Positions 8,489 to 16,384 of a DNA stretch of 64,000 nt are shown one piece after another. A model generated the notes under the pieces. That model searched no databases. It worked only from the letters and a program-made list of their open reading frames with translations, and was not told the origin of the DNA. The position numbers and the translations under genes are program-made. The stretch comes from Levilactobacillus suantsaii (GTDB lineage: Bacteria; Bacillota; Bacilli; Lactobacillales; Lactobacillaceae). The DNA lies in the NCBI RefSeq assembly GCF_004115745.1, contig NZ_QXIL01000002.1, positions 1 through 64,000 of the forward strand. Direction: 5' to 3'. Position 1 is the stretch's first letter, and every line of letters starts with the position of its first letter.

Positions 8489-8511
8489 TTGGGGGGTTCA
8501 GTCACCCCCAA
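8489..8511 (-). other. GC-rich hairpin in the 5' leader of the aldo/keto reductase gene
   Basis: On the minus strand TTGGGGG pairs with CCCCCAA around an 8-nt loop, ending a few nucleotides before the Shine-Dalgarno region. No T-run follows. It could protect the message or modulate translation; this is speculative. Confidence 0.4.
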
Positions 8512-8626
8512 CGGCATCGGTTATCCTTCTTTATCCTAGCACTTTACGATTAATTACGCCGCCCCCGGCAGATGTCTTCTCAGCTGGTTCGCTTCGCAAG
8601 ACCAATTGTCACCCTATTAATGGCAA

Positions 8627-8664
8627 CAAAAAAGCCCGACGACCAGCTAATGGTGTCGGGCTTT
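8627..8664 (-). terminator. Intrinsic terminator of the amino acid permease gene
   Basis: On the minus strand AAAGCCCGACACCA pairs with TGGTCGTCGGGCTTT and runs into a T-stretch. Confidence 0.9.
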
Positions 8665-8700
8665 CGTTTAAGTTAGGTCTAAATCAAGGGGGGCTAAGAC

Positions 8701-10107
8701 TTAGTCCCGGGAGGAGTCATCGGAGCCAGCTAGACTCGTTAGGTGTTCGCGGTCCGCAAACCTTTTGCTCAACCATAAACCGAGCAACCAGACGATGGAA
8801 CCAACTAACGCAATCAAGGTGTCGACTTGGAACAGTAAGACGACGGCCACCATCCCCAAGAAAAGCAGGATGAGGTAGTCACTGACAGGAAAGAGTGGCA
8901 TCTTGAAGCTGCTTGTCCCTTGCTTAGCGTCTAACTGGCGCCGGTACTTGATGTGAGCAACCACGATGGCTCCCCAGATGAACAGGAAGCAAGTGGTGGC
9001 CACACTGGAAACGAAGGAGAATACGTGGCCTGGAATAATCAGGTTCAAGAAGACGGAGATCGCAATGATGACCGTGGAGAATCGTAAGGCGTGGACCGGT
9101 ACCTGGGCTTTCGACAGGGTGCCCATGCGCTTGGCGAAACGGCTCTTGCCCTTGTAAGTTAGGGAGAAGAGCATCCGCCCGGTCGTAAACAGCGAGCTGT
9201 TGCAGGCTGAAGCCGCTGCAGTCAACACCACGAAGTTGATGACGGAAGCCGCGGCTTGGACCCCAGCGTTCTTGAAGACCTGGACGAACGGACTACTAGT
9301 GGCGGAAATCGATTGCCACGGGTAGATGCACATCAAAGCCAACAGTGAACCAACATAGAACAGGATAATCCGCATGGGAATCTCGTTGATGGCCTTGGGA
9401 ATGACTTTTTTCGGGTCGGCCGTTTCGGAAGCGGTCATCCCCACCATTTCGATTCCGACGAAGCTAAAGAGCACCATCTGGAAGGAGAGGAAGAAGCCCT
9501 TCCACCCATCGGCGAAGAACCCACCATTGCTCAAGTTCGCCACACTGGCATGGCCAACGGGGGTGGCAAAGTGTACAGCCACCATGTAGATACCGGCGAT
9601 AATCAAGGCCACAATCGCTACAATCTTGATAATGGCAAACCAGAATTCCGTTTCCCCAAATGCCTTGACGGTCACGGAGTTCAATAGGAGTAACACCCCG
9701 AGCAAGACCAAACCGGTGACCCACTGCGGCAGCCCCGGGAACCAGTACTGCATGTACTGTCCGGCCGCCGTGATTTCGGCCATCGCAATCGTGATCCAGC
9801 AGATCCAGTAGGTCCACCCCGCCACGAAGCTCATGTTCTCGCCTAAGTAACGATGGATGAAGTCAATGTAAGAATGCACGTTCAAGTCGGAAAGCAACAA
9901 CTCTCCGAGCGCACGCATCAGTAAGAAACACATGATTCCAGTGATTAAGTAGGCGAAGATAATGGAAGATCCCGCTAAGTGAATCCCCTGCCCGGACCCC
10001 AAGAACAGCCCCGTGCCAATCGTTCCCCCCAAAGCGATCAACTGCACGTGACGACTCTTCAGCTCACGGGAAAAGCTTTGCCCGTCATTTGATTGAGTAT
10101 TTTTCAT
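8701..10107 (-). CDS. APC/AAT family amino acid permease (CycA-like)
   Basis: A 468-residue transporter with about 12 membrane segments and the AAT-family signature near the N-terminus (RHVQLIALGGTIGTGLFLGSG). FVGIEMVGMTASETADPKK in the loop after segment 6 and the overall sequence recall D-alanine/D-serine/glycine permeases (CycA), but substrate assignment inside this family is unreliable. The start is taken as ATG at 10107, 7 nt after AAGGGGG; an ATG 33 nt upstream precedes that site and is not used. A TATAAT hexamer lies at 10132-10137 without a clear -35. The gene is monocistronic, with its own terminator. Confidence 0.88.
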   Translation of the reverse strand: MKNTQSNDGQSFSRELKSRHVQLIALGGTIGTGLFLGSGQGIHLAGSSIIFAYLITGIMCFLLMRALGELLLSDLNVHSYIDFIHRYLGENMSFVAGWTYWICWITIAMAEITAAGQYMQYWFPGLPQWVTGLVLLGVLLLLNSVTVKAFGETEFWFAIIKIVAIVALIIAGIYMVAVHFATPVGHASVANLSNGGFFADGWKGFFLSFQMVLFSFVGIEMVGMTASETADPKKVIPKAINEIPMRIILFYVGSLLALMCIYPWQSISATSSPFVQVFKNAGVQAAASVINFVVLTAAASACNSSLFTTGRMLFSLTYKGKSRFAKRMGTLSKAQVPVHALRFSTVIIAISVFLNLIIPGHVFSFVSSVATTCFLFIWGAIVVAHIKYRRQLDAKQGTSSFKMPLFPVSDYLILLFLGMVAVVLLFQVDTLIALVGSIVWLLGLWLSKRFADREHLTSLAGSDDSSRD

Positions 10108-10266
10108 CTTTATGCCCCCTTGTTGAAATACATTATACACGTGCTTGACCCCAATACCAGCAACACTGCTGGTAAGTTCAGTGGCCTAAAGCAAGTCTCC
10201 AGCCCACCGTTGCCGCATTCATTTCACTTTTATCAATATTACATGAAATTAATTCAACTATGTGTG
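10108..10266. other. Intergenic region upstream of the amino acid permease
   Basis: This stretch holds the permease ribosome binding site and a candidate -10 (TATAAT on the minus strand at 10132-10137). The remainder up to the ackA terminator shows no gene. Confidence 0.4.
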
Positions 10267-10308
10267 AAAAAGCGGCTCGGACCGGCATTTAGCCGACCCG
10301 AGTCGCTT
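10267..10308 (-). terminator. Intrinsic terminator of ackA
   Basis: On the minus strand AAGCGACTCGGGTCGGC pairs with GCCGGTCCGAGCCGCTT, followed by a short T-run. Confidence 0.88.
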
Positions 10309-10318
10309 AAATCAAAGC

Positions 10319-11509
10319 TTATTTACGTAACCGTTCGATATCGCGAACAATCATTAATTCTTCATCCGTTGGGATCAACAAGGTCTTAATCTTGGACCCG
10401 GCCTTACTCAAGTCACGTTCTTCGCCCCGAATGTTGTTCTTTTCGGGATCAACGCCGATTCCGAAGTAGCCTAACTTGTCGGCCACTTCTTGACGAATCA
10501 TAATATCGTTTTCACCAACCCCGGCCGTGTAAACGATGGCGTCCGCACCGCCTAATTCGGCTAAGTATGCCCCCACGTAACGGACAATCCGGTTGATGAA
10601 CATGTCACGAGCTAACTTTGCCCGGTGATTTTCAGCCTGAACTTTTTCGAGGTCCCGCATGTCGGCAGACACGCCAGAAACACCCAGCAAACCAGACTTC
10701 TTGTTCAAGATATTGATCATGTCGTTAGGCTTGTCGATGTTGAGTTTTTCCATCAAATAAGCGACCAACGAGGCGTCGATGTCCCCAGAACGGGTGGCCA
10801 TTTCGATTCCGGCCAAAGGCGTGAAGCCCATGGACGTGTCGTAGGATTTACCGTTCTTGATGGCGGTAATCGAGCCACCAGCCCCTAAGTGCATGGTAAT
10901 CAACTTTAAGTCTTCCAACGGCTTGCCTAACATCGCAGCCGCCCGACCAGCGACATAGCGGTGACTGGTCCCGTGAGCCCCGTACTTCCGGGCCCCAAAC
11001 TTCTGGTAGTACTCGTAAGGAATCCCGTACATGTAGTTGACTTCTGGCATAGATTGGTGGAAGGACGTATCAAAGACCGCCACACTCAAGACGTTTGGCA
11101 AAATCTTCTTGAAGGCCCGAATGCCCATGGCAGCCGCTGGGTTATGCAGCGGTGCGTATTCGGCTAAGTCTTCGATTTTCTTCAACACATCGTCATCGAT
11201 GACGGCGGAGTCCTTGAACTCTTCCCCACCGGCTACGACCCGGTGACCAACACCGGTGATTTCGTCAAAGTTCGTGATGATCTTGAGTTCGGTCAGTTGG
11301 TCCAACATTAATTGGATGGCTTCCCGATGATCATTGACGTCTTGGTGGGCTTCGTATTTCTGGCCGTCACCGTACTTGATTTCGACTAACGAGTTGCCCA
11401 AACCAATCCGGTCGATGGCGCCTTCAGCGATCACCGCTTCTTCTGGCATTTGGAACAGCTTGAACTTCAACGTTGAACTTCCGGCGTTAATTGCAATAGA
11501 TTTTCCCAT
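10319..11509 (-). CDS. ackA: Acetate kinase
   Basis: A 396-residue acetate kinase, interconverting acetyl phosphate plus ADP and acetate plus ATP; in lactic acid bacteria it yields ATP when acetate is formed. ASKHA-fold motifs are visible: NAGSSTLKFKLF at residues 7-18, GHRVVAGGEEF, FDTSFHQSMP, HLGAGGSI, SGDIDASL and YTAGVGEN. The start is ATG at 11509, behind AAGGAG; an upstream in-frame ATG lies inside ytxK without a ribosome binding site. It follows ytxK by 17 nt and the two are likely cotranscribed, as in Bacillus and other lactobacilli. Confidence 0.97.
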   Translation of the reverse strand: MGKSIAINAGSSTLKFKLFQMPEEAVIAEGAIDRIGLGNSLVEIKYGDGQKYEAHQDVNDHREAIQLMLDQLTELKIITNFDEITGVGHRVVAGGEEFKDSAVIDDDVLKKIEDLAEYAPLHNPAAAMGIRAFKKILPNVLSVAVFDTSFHQSMPEVNYMYGIPYEYYQKFGARKYGAHGTSHRYVAGRAAAMLGKPLEDLKLITMHLGAGGSITAIKNGKSYDTSMGFTPLAGIEMATRSGDIDASLVAYLMEKLNIDKPNDMINILNKKSGLLGVSGVSADMRDLEKVQAENHRAKLARDMFINRIVRYVGAYLAELGGADAIVYTAGVGENDIMIRQEVADKLGYFGIGVDPEKNNIRGEERDLSKAGSKIKTLLIPTDEELMIVRDIERLRK

Positions 11510-11526
11510 GTGGTCTTTTTCTCCTT

Positions 11527-12543
11527 TTACGCGCGATCCGTCATGAGATTCTGTTCTTCCCATTGGACGATTTCCGCGACAAACTTTTGAAACGCTGATT
11601 GATCCTTGAATGATGGAAACTCACCCAACATCACTTGCTTAACTTGCTTGGCGTTAGCCCCCGGCTTTTGCAAAATCAAAATGGCCTTCTGAGCGTTGGT
11701 GTTCGCAAACAACTCGCTCGGCAGGTTCAAGAGACCTTGTAAATAGGCGTTGTGGGGCAACCATTTGAGCAGGCCCTTGGCTTCAGCCGTTTGAAACAGC
11801 TGAGATGGCACCAAAAAGACACCGATGCCACCGGGTTTCAACTGGTGAATGGCTTGTTCCAACAACAAATGATGCACGAAGGAGTGGCCCGTCTTGGCGT
11901 GCGTCGCATAGCCCGCGGCGTTGTCGTCGACCGGATAATACCCAATCGGTAAATCCGCCACGACCAAGTCACTGGCCGGGACCAATAACGGGTCCAACGC
12001 ATCTTGGTGCACTAGGTTGAGCGACATTTGTTGCAGGTTACTCGACAACTGTGCAATGGCCAACATGGTGTCGTCGTTGTCCACGCCGTAAGCGTCAATC
12101 TTGCCCACCACGGCCTGTAACTGGGTGACGACTGCTGTCAACAGGTTACCCGTGCCGACGGTCAGATCCAGCAAAGTCAACTCATCCTTGCCCCGTTCTA
12201 ATCGGGTCACGAGGTAGCCCATGATGTAGGCAATCGTATCCGGCGTCAACTGGTGATTGGCCTGAATCTCGTCGACCCGAATCGCCTTTAACATCGCCAG
12301 TTGAATTGCCCGGCGCACCGTCTCGGCATCATACTGTTGCCAAGCGGCTTGCTGGTAAAGCGCCGTCAAACGCTTCACCGTCGCAGCATCCGGGCGACCG
12401 TCTTCCACTTGAACGTCATCATTCAGGAGATTATCTCCCGTTTCAATAAAGGCATCTAAATAAGATGTCGCGAGCGCTGCTTGTAAGGTCGTTGTTGACT
12501 CATCTAAGACCTTAAAGAGCGTCTCTGTCTGTTCTTGTGACAG
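11527..12543 (-). CDS. Class I SAM-dependent methyltransferase, YtxK family, with CTG start
   Basis: A 338-residue protein related to N6-adenine DNA methyltransferases (YtxK). The SAM-binding motif DLTVGTGNLL and the NPPY-like motif, here DLPIGYYP, are visible at about residues 145-155 and 210-217. The target is unknown. The reading frame stays open upstream of the first GTG (12408), and this extension (SQEQTETLFKVLDES...SYLDAFIETGDNLLN) looks like the conserved family N-terminus. No ATG, GTG or TTG is in frame there; CTG at 12541-12543 lies 9 nt after a perfect AGGAGG, so CTG initiation is inferred. It sits between comG and ackA, the usual order. Confidence 0.85.
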   Translation of the reverse strand: MSQEQTETLFKVLDESTTTLQAALATSYLDAFIETGDNLLNDDVQVEDGRPDAATVKRLTALYQQAAWQQYDAETVRRAIQLAMLKAIRVDEIQANHQLTPDTIAYIMGYLVTRLERGKDELTLLDLTVGTGNLLTAVVTQLQAVVGKIDAYGVDNDDTMLAIAQLSSNLQQMSLNLVHQDALDPLLVPASDLVVADLPIGYYPVDDNAAGYATHAKTGHSFVHHLLLEQAIHQLKPGGIGVFLVPSQLFQTAEAKGLLKWLPHNAYLQGLLNLPSELFANTNAQKAILILQKPGANAKQVKQVMLGEFPSFKDQSAFQKFVAEIVQWEEQNLMTDRA

Positions 12544-12593
12544 TACGTTTCGCCTCCTTATGCAGATTCCATAACATCGTGTATCCGTTCTCT

Positions 12594-12622
12594 ATACTAC
12601 CGATTTTTATGGACTTATTCAA
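12594..12622 (-). promoter_or_regulatory. Promoter of the ytxK-ackA operon
   Basis: On the minus strand TTGAAT (12617-12622) and TAGTAT (12594-12599) are separated by 17 bp, with transcription expected to start about 40 bp before the CTG start codon of ytxK. Confidence 0.6.
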
Positions 12623-12644
12623 GCAATCTTTAGTGAGAACATTG

Positions 12645-12671
12645 AAACGCCCCTCATGATGACGGGGCGTT
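12645..12671 (-). terminator. Hairpin at the end of the comG operon
   Basis: AAACGCCCC pairs with GGGGCGTTT around a 9-nt loop; the comGG stop codon is inside the hairpin. On the minus strand the downstream sequence is TCAATGTTC, with only a poor T-run, so termination may be weak. Confidence 0.5.
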
Positions 12672-12866
12672 TGGTGTCACGGGTTTAACTGGGGACTGCT
12701 GCGGGTTAACCGGGCGTTGGTAGCGAGCTAGGAGCTCATCAGTGGTCCGAATTCGGGCGAGTTGTCCGGCCAAGACAATCATCAATAAGGTGCTGACGAC
12801 TACCAAAAAGCCCAGCGCCCATAAGGTTAAGAACCCCCGCGAAAGTCGACGATGGTGTGGCGCCAT
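12654..12866 (-). CDS. comGG: ComGG-like competence pseudopilus protein
   Basis: A 70-residue protein with a basic N-terminus and one hydrophobic segment (about residues 12-34, LTLWALGFLVVVSTLLMIVLAG) followed by a Pro/Gln-rich tail. Its position as last gene of comG and the pilin-like hydrophobic helix support assignment as ComGG, the minor pseudopilin; it is shorter than the roughly 120 residues of Bacillus ComGG. GGAGG lies 7 nt before its ATG, which overlaps comGF by 40 nt. The sequence itself is not diagnostic. Confidence 0.6.
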   Translation of the reverse strand: MAPHHRRLSRGFLTLWALGFLVVVSTLLMIVLAGQLARIRTTDELLARYQRPVNPQQSPVKPVTPNAPSS

Positions 12867-13255
12867 GGCAAGCCCTCCTGTTTTAAATTTAAACGCACTA
12901 GGTCTGGTGAAGTCGTTTTTTGCCAGTTCAGCTTCGTCACATGCGCTAACAAGGGCAAATACCCTTGACCCGTCTGACTACTCAGTTTCAACATTCCATC
13001 ATGATCCACACTCAAGGTCACGATTTTTTGCTTTTCGGTCCAATCCTTTAATGTGAGTTCCGTCGCGCTCACCTTGTCGACCGAATACCGTTGCGGTACC
13101 TCTAAGACTGCCAGCATCTCGTAGAACTCCGTTGCATCGGTCTGCAACGGAAAACTCAAAGCGCGCGCCCAGCCGGTGGTCAAACCCACCAATAACGCTG
13201 CGATACCGAGGGCTAAAACGGCCTCGATTAAGGTAAATCCTTGATGTGACCTCAT
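12827..13255 (-). CDS. comGF: ComGF-type competence minor pseudopilin
   Basis: A 142-residue protein with a type IV prepilin motif near the N-terminus (HQGFTLIEAVLALG) and a hydrophobic helix to about residue 30, to be cleaved by ComC peptidase before Phe. The remainder (LQTDATEFYEMLAVL..., a beta-rich domain) fits ComGF, a minor pseudopilin of the DNA-uptake pilus. Its ATG overlaps the stop of comGE by 4 nt. Confidence 0.8.
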   Translation of the reverse strand: MRSHQGFTLIEAVLALGIAALLVGLTTGWARALSFPLQTDATEFYEMLAVLEVPQRYSVDKVSATELTLKDWTEKQKIVTLSVDHDGMLKLSSQTGQGYLPLLAHVTKLNWQKTTSPDLVRLNLKQEGLPWRHTIVDFRGGS

Positions 13256-13479
13256 GAGCCCGCCAACTCCTTTTCTAAGGCCCGGTCGTGAGCCAACCGA
13301 GCACTGGCTAACCGTGCTTCACGGACCCGTTCCACGTGCTGGGTGACTTGCAAGGCCTGATAGGACATGACCAAAGTTAGCGCAACAATACTTAACGCCA
13401 GCAACGCGTCGGGCAACAACCAGCCGCGATTACGCCGCTTTGGCTTTAGGTGGCCGACGCGTCGTCTCGGACGTAACAT
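13252..13479 (-). CDS. comGE: ComGE-type competence minor pseudopilin
   Basis: A 75-residue protein with an Arg/Lys-rich N-terminus and a single hydrophobic helix (LLPDALLALSIVALTLVMSY, residues 21-40). The prepilin motif is degenerate (RGWLLPDALL in place of GFTLIEALL). Position between comGD and comGF supports ComGE. GAGGAG lies 6 nt before the ATG. It overlaps comGD by 50 nt. Confidence 0.65.
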   Translation of the reverse strand: MLRPRRRVGHLKPKRRNRGWLLPDALLALSIVALTLVMSYQALQVTQHVERVREARLASARLAHDRALEKELAGS

Positions 13480-13930
13480 GAATCATCGCTCCTCTCAGTT
13501 GAAAGGCCTGGTACCACCACCGGTGATTGGCCTGACTGTACCATTCAACGGTCGTTCCCTGCGCCCAGCCCGACTCATAAATTTTAAGGTCCCAAATGGG
13601 GGCCCGCTCATCGGCCAACGTCAACGACCGGGGAATCGGTAACCTGCTCACCTGCCGAGCCGGGGTCGTCGTGGTCAAGACTTCGACTTGGTGGTGGTCA
13701 CTGTCGATGTGCACGACGTATCTGGCGCGACGGCGGACGGCGAGTTGTCGCGTTGCCGTCCACAGGCGCTGATAGGCGGGCCAAAAGGCGCGTTCCGCCA
13801 CCAGTTTAGGGGCACTCGTCGTTGGCCGTGCCACCACCACGGCCAAGCCGGTCGTCATCATCAAGACCAGTAACACTTCGTACACGGTAAAGCCCCTACT
13901 TCTTCGCCGGACGTTCAACCTGGCCATCAT
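13430..13930 (-). CDS. comGD: ComGD-type competence minor pseudopilin
   Basis: A 166-residue protein with prepilin motif RSRGFTVYEVLLVL at about residues 10-23 and a hydrophobic helix, then a globular domain. It matches ComGD in size and position. Two consecutive ATG codons (13930, 13927) are possible starts, preceded by GGAAGGG at long distance, and a TTG at 13918 is a further candidate; the exact start is uncertain. It overlaps comGC by 35 nt. Confidence 0.75.
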   Translation of the reverse strand: MMARLNVRRRSRGFTVYEVLLVLMMTTGLAVVVARPTTSAPKLVAERAFWPAYQRLWTATRQLAVRRRARYVVHIDSDHHQVEVLTTTTPARQVSRLPIPRSLTLADERAPIWDLKIYESGWAQGTTVEWYSQANHRWWYQAFQLRGAMIHVTSETTRRPPKAKAA

Positions 13931-14210
13931 GGATCACCAACCCTTCCTTTCCAGCCCGTTCCACCTGTTGCGCGGTCAAATAGCCCTGTTTGCCCAGTTC
14001 CTCGATGGTAACCGTCTTAGCGGTCGGGTTCTCATCTAAATAGGCAGTCGCTTGTCCCTGGACCATGGTCACCATGGCGTCACGATGAATCTTTTGGGCG
14101 CGGCTGCGCTGACCGTTTAAATTCGGTAGAATAATTAAAATCAATAGGGAAATAATAAAGAGGACGATGGTCATTTCGACCAGAGTGAATCCCCGCCGCA
14201 CACGTGTCAT
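13896..14210 (-). CDS. comGC: ComGC major competence pseudopilin
   Basis: A 104-residue prepilin: RRGFTLVEMTIVLFIISLLILIILPNL shows the classic cleavage site (G|FTLVE, with Glu at mature position 5) and transmembrane helix. It is the main subunit of the competence pseudopilus through which transforming DNA is captured. The C-terminal part contains EELGKQGYLTAQQV, as in other ComGC. The ATG overlaps the comGB stop codon and AGGGGG lies about 8 nt upstream. Confidence 0.92.
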   Translation of the reverse strand: MTRVRRGFTLVEMTIVLFIISLLILIILPNLNGQRSRAQKIHRDAMVTMVQGQATAYLDENPTAKTVTIEELGKQGYLTAQQVERAGKEGLVIHDGQVERPAKK

Positions 14211-15262
14211 TAGTAGACCCCCTGTAAATTATGGTAGAGCGGTAGTAACAACCGTAAATACGCCATGACGATGAGGCCTGCCACCAGGGTAAATAAAATC
14301 GGTTGCACCCAGGCTAAGCCCCGTTCGCTACGTTGGACCAATCGCTGGTACTGTAACCGACTGTAAGCCGTTAGTTCTCGGGCCAGTTGTTCTGGCGTGT
14401 TACCCTGCTGGAGTAACACCACCAATTGGCTGGGGATGTAGGGTTGCCGGGAAAGCCAGCCCATCGGTGACGTGCCTTGATCCAAAAGTTGGGCCAACAC
14501 CACGGCCAGTTGGTGCAACAATGCCCGTTCTGGCAATCGTTGGAGGGTCTGAATCATTTGTTTGACGCTCAGCCCGCTTTGAACCAGTTGACTGAGGTTT
14601 TCCGTTAAGTAATAGCCGTAGTAAGCCTGAAAAATCCGCCCCACCAATGGCCAACGTAAGTAGCCCCGGACTCGAGAAAGCGTTGGTTGGTGCCACCACC
14701 ACCGAGCCACGGCCACCCCCGTGATGCCAAACCCGATAATGGCTACAATGGCAACGTACGCCGGCCAGGTCAACCGGGGGCCGGTCGTGGTCGGAGCCAG
14801 ACTGGTTTGTAACTGCGGCATCACCCCGTATTGGAGCGTGGCAAAGAGCAGGCCCATGCCCCCCAGTAACCCCACTGGGTAGTCTAAGAGTTGCCGTAGT
14901 CGTTGGCGTTGAGTGGCCATCAAGGTCAATAACGTCGCCGAACGGGCTAACGCGGGTCCTAAGTCCCCGTAATGGCTGGTCAGACGCAACTGGAAGTAAA
15001 TGTTTTCTTGGAGGTACGGCTTGAGGCCCACCACTAACCCCACTCCGGCGACTAATTGCGCTTCAATCTGTTGCAACTCTGCTGGCAAACGACTATCCGT
15101 CGTGCGCATAAAGGTCAACGCCTGCTGCAACGAAAAGCCACTTTGCAATTGGTCCGCCAACAATTGACAGACCCGGGCCTGCTGGGCTAACGACCACTTA
15201 CCCGGCCGCATACGTCTGGTAAGTCTGCTGGCTAATCGTTCCCGCCATTCGTGCTTGTTCAA
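14210..15262 (-). CDS. comGB: ComGB, inner-membrane platform protein of the competence pilus
   Basis: A 350-residue GspF/PilC-family protein with two GspF domains (about 20-150 and 215-340) and membrane segments near residues 110-130, 165-190 and 315-340. It anchors the ATPase ComGA to the growing pseudopilus. The start codon is TTG at 15262, 10 nt after AAGGTGG, and the gene overlaps comGA by 65 nt. Confidence 0.88.
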   Translation of the reverse strand: MNKHEWRERLASRLTRRMRPGKWSLAQQARVCQLLADQLQSGFSLQQALTFMRTTDSRLPAELQQIEAQLVAGVGLVVGLKPYLQENIYFQLRLTSHYGDLGPALARSATLLTLMATQRQRLRQLLDYPVGLLGGMGLLFATLQYGVMPQLQTSLAPTTTGPRLTWPAYVAIVAIIGFGITGVAVARWWWHQPTLSRVRGYLRWPLVGRIFQAYYGYYLTENLSQLVQSGLSVKQMIQTLQRLPERALLHQLAVVLAQLLDQGTSPMGWLSRQPYIPSQLVVLLQQGNTPEQLARELTAYSRLQYQRLVQRSERGLAWVQPILFTLVAGLIVMAYLRLLLPLYHNLQGVY

Positions 15263-16169
15263 GACTGTGCCGCCACCTTTCTCGTGGGTTAGTCGTCGGG
15301 GACCACAAAGCCGCCCCGGCTAAAATCTCCAATAACACGGCTGATCCCTGCTGTTGCCGGGGAATTAGCCGTTGGTAACAGGCCGCCGTCAGGACTTGGC
15401 GTAGCTGCGTCTGCGCCACACCAAGGTCCAATAGACGGCTGATAGTTCCCGCTGCACTGCGCGCATGAACCGTACTCAACACTAAGTGACCACTGAGGGC
15501 TGCCCGGATTGCGGCTTGGGCCGTCAACGCGTCGCGAATCTCGCCAATGATAAAGGCATCCGGCCGGTGCCGTAAGCCAACCTTGATCAACTCGTCATAG
15601 GTCATCCCCGCAGAGGCATTGACCTGAAGCTGAATAAAATGAGGCTCCTTGATTTCGACCGGGTCTTCGATACTCAACACTACGGCTTTCGCGGTCAGAT
15701 GCCGCGCCGTAGTGTACATGGTCGTGGTCTTACCCGCACCAGTGGGCCCGGCAAAGAGCATGAGCCCCCGTTGTTGGGCCAAATCACCCAATTGTTGTCG
15801 TTGACCGGTTTCCAAGTAATCTAACTGAAGCGTCTGATAAGGGTAAATCACCCGAATGACCAGTGACTCGCGACCGGCGTAGTCACCGACCGTCGAAAAC
15901 CGCAGTTCTAAATGCCCCGTTACCGTCGGCCAGGTCAACGCCCCCACTTGGGGACGTCGGTGCTCACTCACGGCCATGTCGGCATGAAACTTAAAGTAGG
16001 TCAGCAATTGCTGGCCCACGTCAGTAGTCACCTCCCGCCATAATCGTACGGTTTGCGTTTGTCGTAAATGAATATAGTAGGCTTGTGCCCTGGGTAACAC
16101 GTAAATGTCGCTGCTTTTGTCCTGGACCGCAGCAGCTAAGAGTTCGTCAATTAGGGATTTGATTGGCAT
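15198..16169 (-). CDS. comGA: ComGA, ATPase of the competence pseudopilus
   Basis: A 323-residue type II/IV secretion ATPase. Walker A is GPTGAGKTTTMYT (about residue 135), the Asp box is VLSIEDPVE and Walker B is FIIGEIRD; the His box lies in STVHARSA. It powers pseudopilus assembly for DNA uptake. The start is ATG at 16169, shortly after GGGAGGTG; an in-frame ATG 42 nt upstream lacks such a site. It is the first gene of an intact seven-gene comG operon. No sigma-A promoter is obvious upstream, which would fit control by an alternative competence sigma factor. Confidence 0.93.
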   Translation of the reverse strand: MPIKSLIDELLAAAVQDKSSDIYVLPRAQAYYIHLRQTQTVRLWREVTTDVGQQLLTYFKFHADMAVSEHRRPQVGALTWPTVTGHLELRFSTVGDYAGRESLVIRVIYPYQTLQLDYLETGQRQQLGDLAQQRGLMLFAGPTGAGKTTTMYTTARHLTAKAVVLSIEDPVEIKEPHFIQLQVNASAGMTYDELIKVGLRHRPDAFIIGEIRDALTAQAAIRAALSGHLVLSTVHARSAAGTISRLLDLGVAQTQLRQVLTAACYQRLIPRQQQGSAVLLEILAGAALWSPTTNPRERWRHSLEQARMAGTISQQTYQTYAAG

Positions 16170-16201
16170 CCCCGTCACCTCCCGTAACGTTTGTACTCTG
16201 T

Positions 16202-16214
16202 AGTTTCGCAAACT
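16202..16214 (-). promoter_or_regulatory. Short palindrome upstream of comGA
   Basis: AGTTT-GCG-AAACT on the minus strand lies about 35-45 bp before the comGA start, within TTTGCGAAACTACAG. A TTGCGAAA core recalls the combox/cin-box (TACGAATA) read by ComX/SigH-type factors, but the match is partial. Confidence 0.25.
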
Positions 16215-16266
16215 GAGCCTTAAAGTTTGAAAAGCTTAAAATAAACGTCATTCCCGAACCGGACAA

Positions 16267-16307
16267 AAAGTGGCGCGCCAAGACAAGTCATCTTGGCGCG
16301 CCACTTT
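16267..16307 (-). terminator. Very strong hairpin with 17-bp perfect arms between yebC and comGA
   Basis: AAAGTGGCGCGCCAAGA (16267-16283) is exactly complementary to 16291-16307 with a 7-nt loop. On the minus strand it is followed by TTTTTGTCC, so it can act as a second terminator after yebC. On the plus strand only CTTTGCAG follows. Confidence 0.75.
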
Positions 16308-16337
16308 GCAGTTCTAATCATCGCGTTTTCAGCCCAC

Positions 16338-16370
16338 AAAAAAGGCCACCGGCAAGTTGCCCGCGGCCTT
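16338..16370 (-). terminator. Intrinsic terminator of yebC
   Basis: On the minus strand AAGGCCGCGGGCAA pairs with TTGCCGGTGGCCTT, followed by TTTTTTG. Confidence 0.88.
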
Positions 16371-16384
16371 CTCATCTTGTGTTG

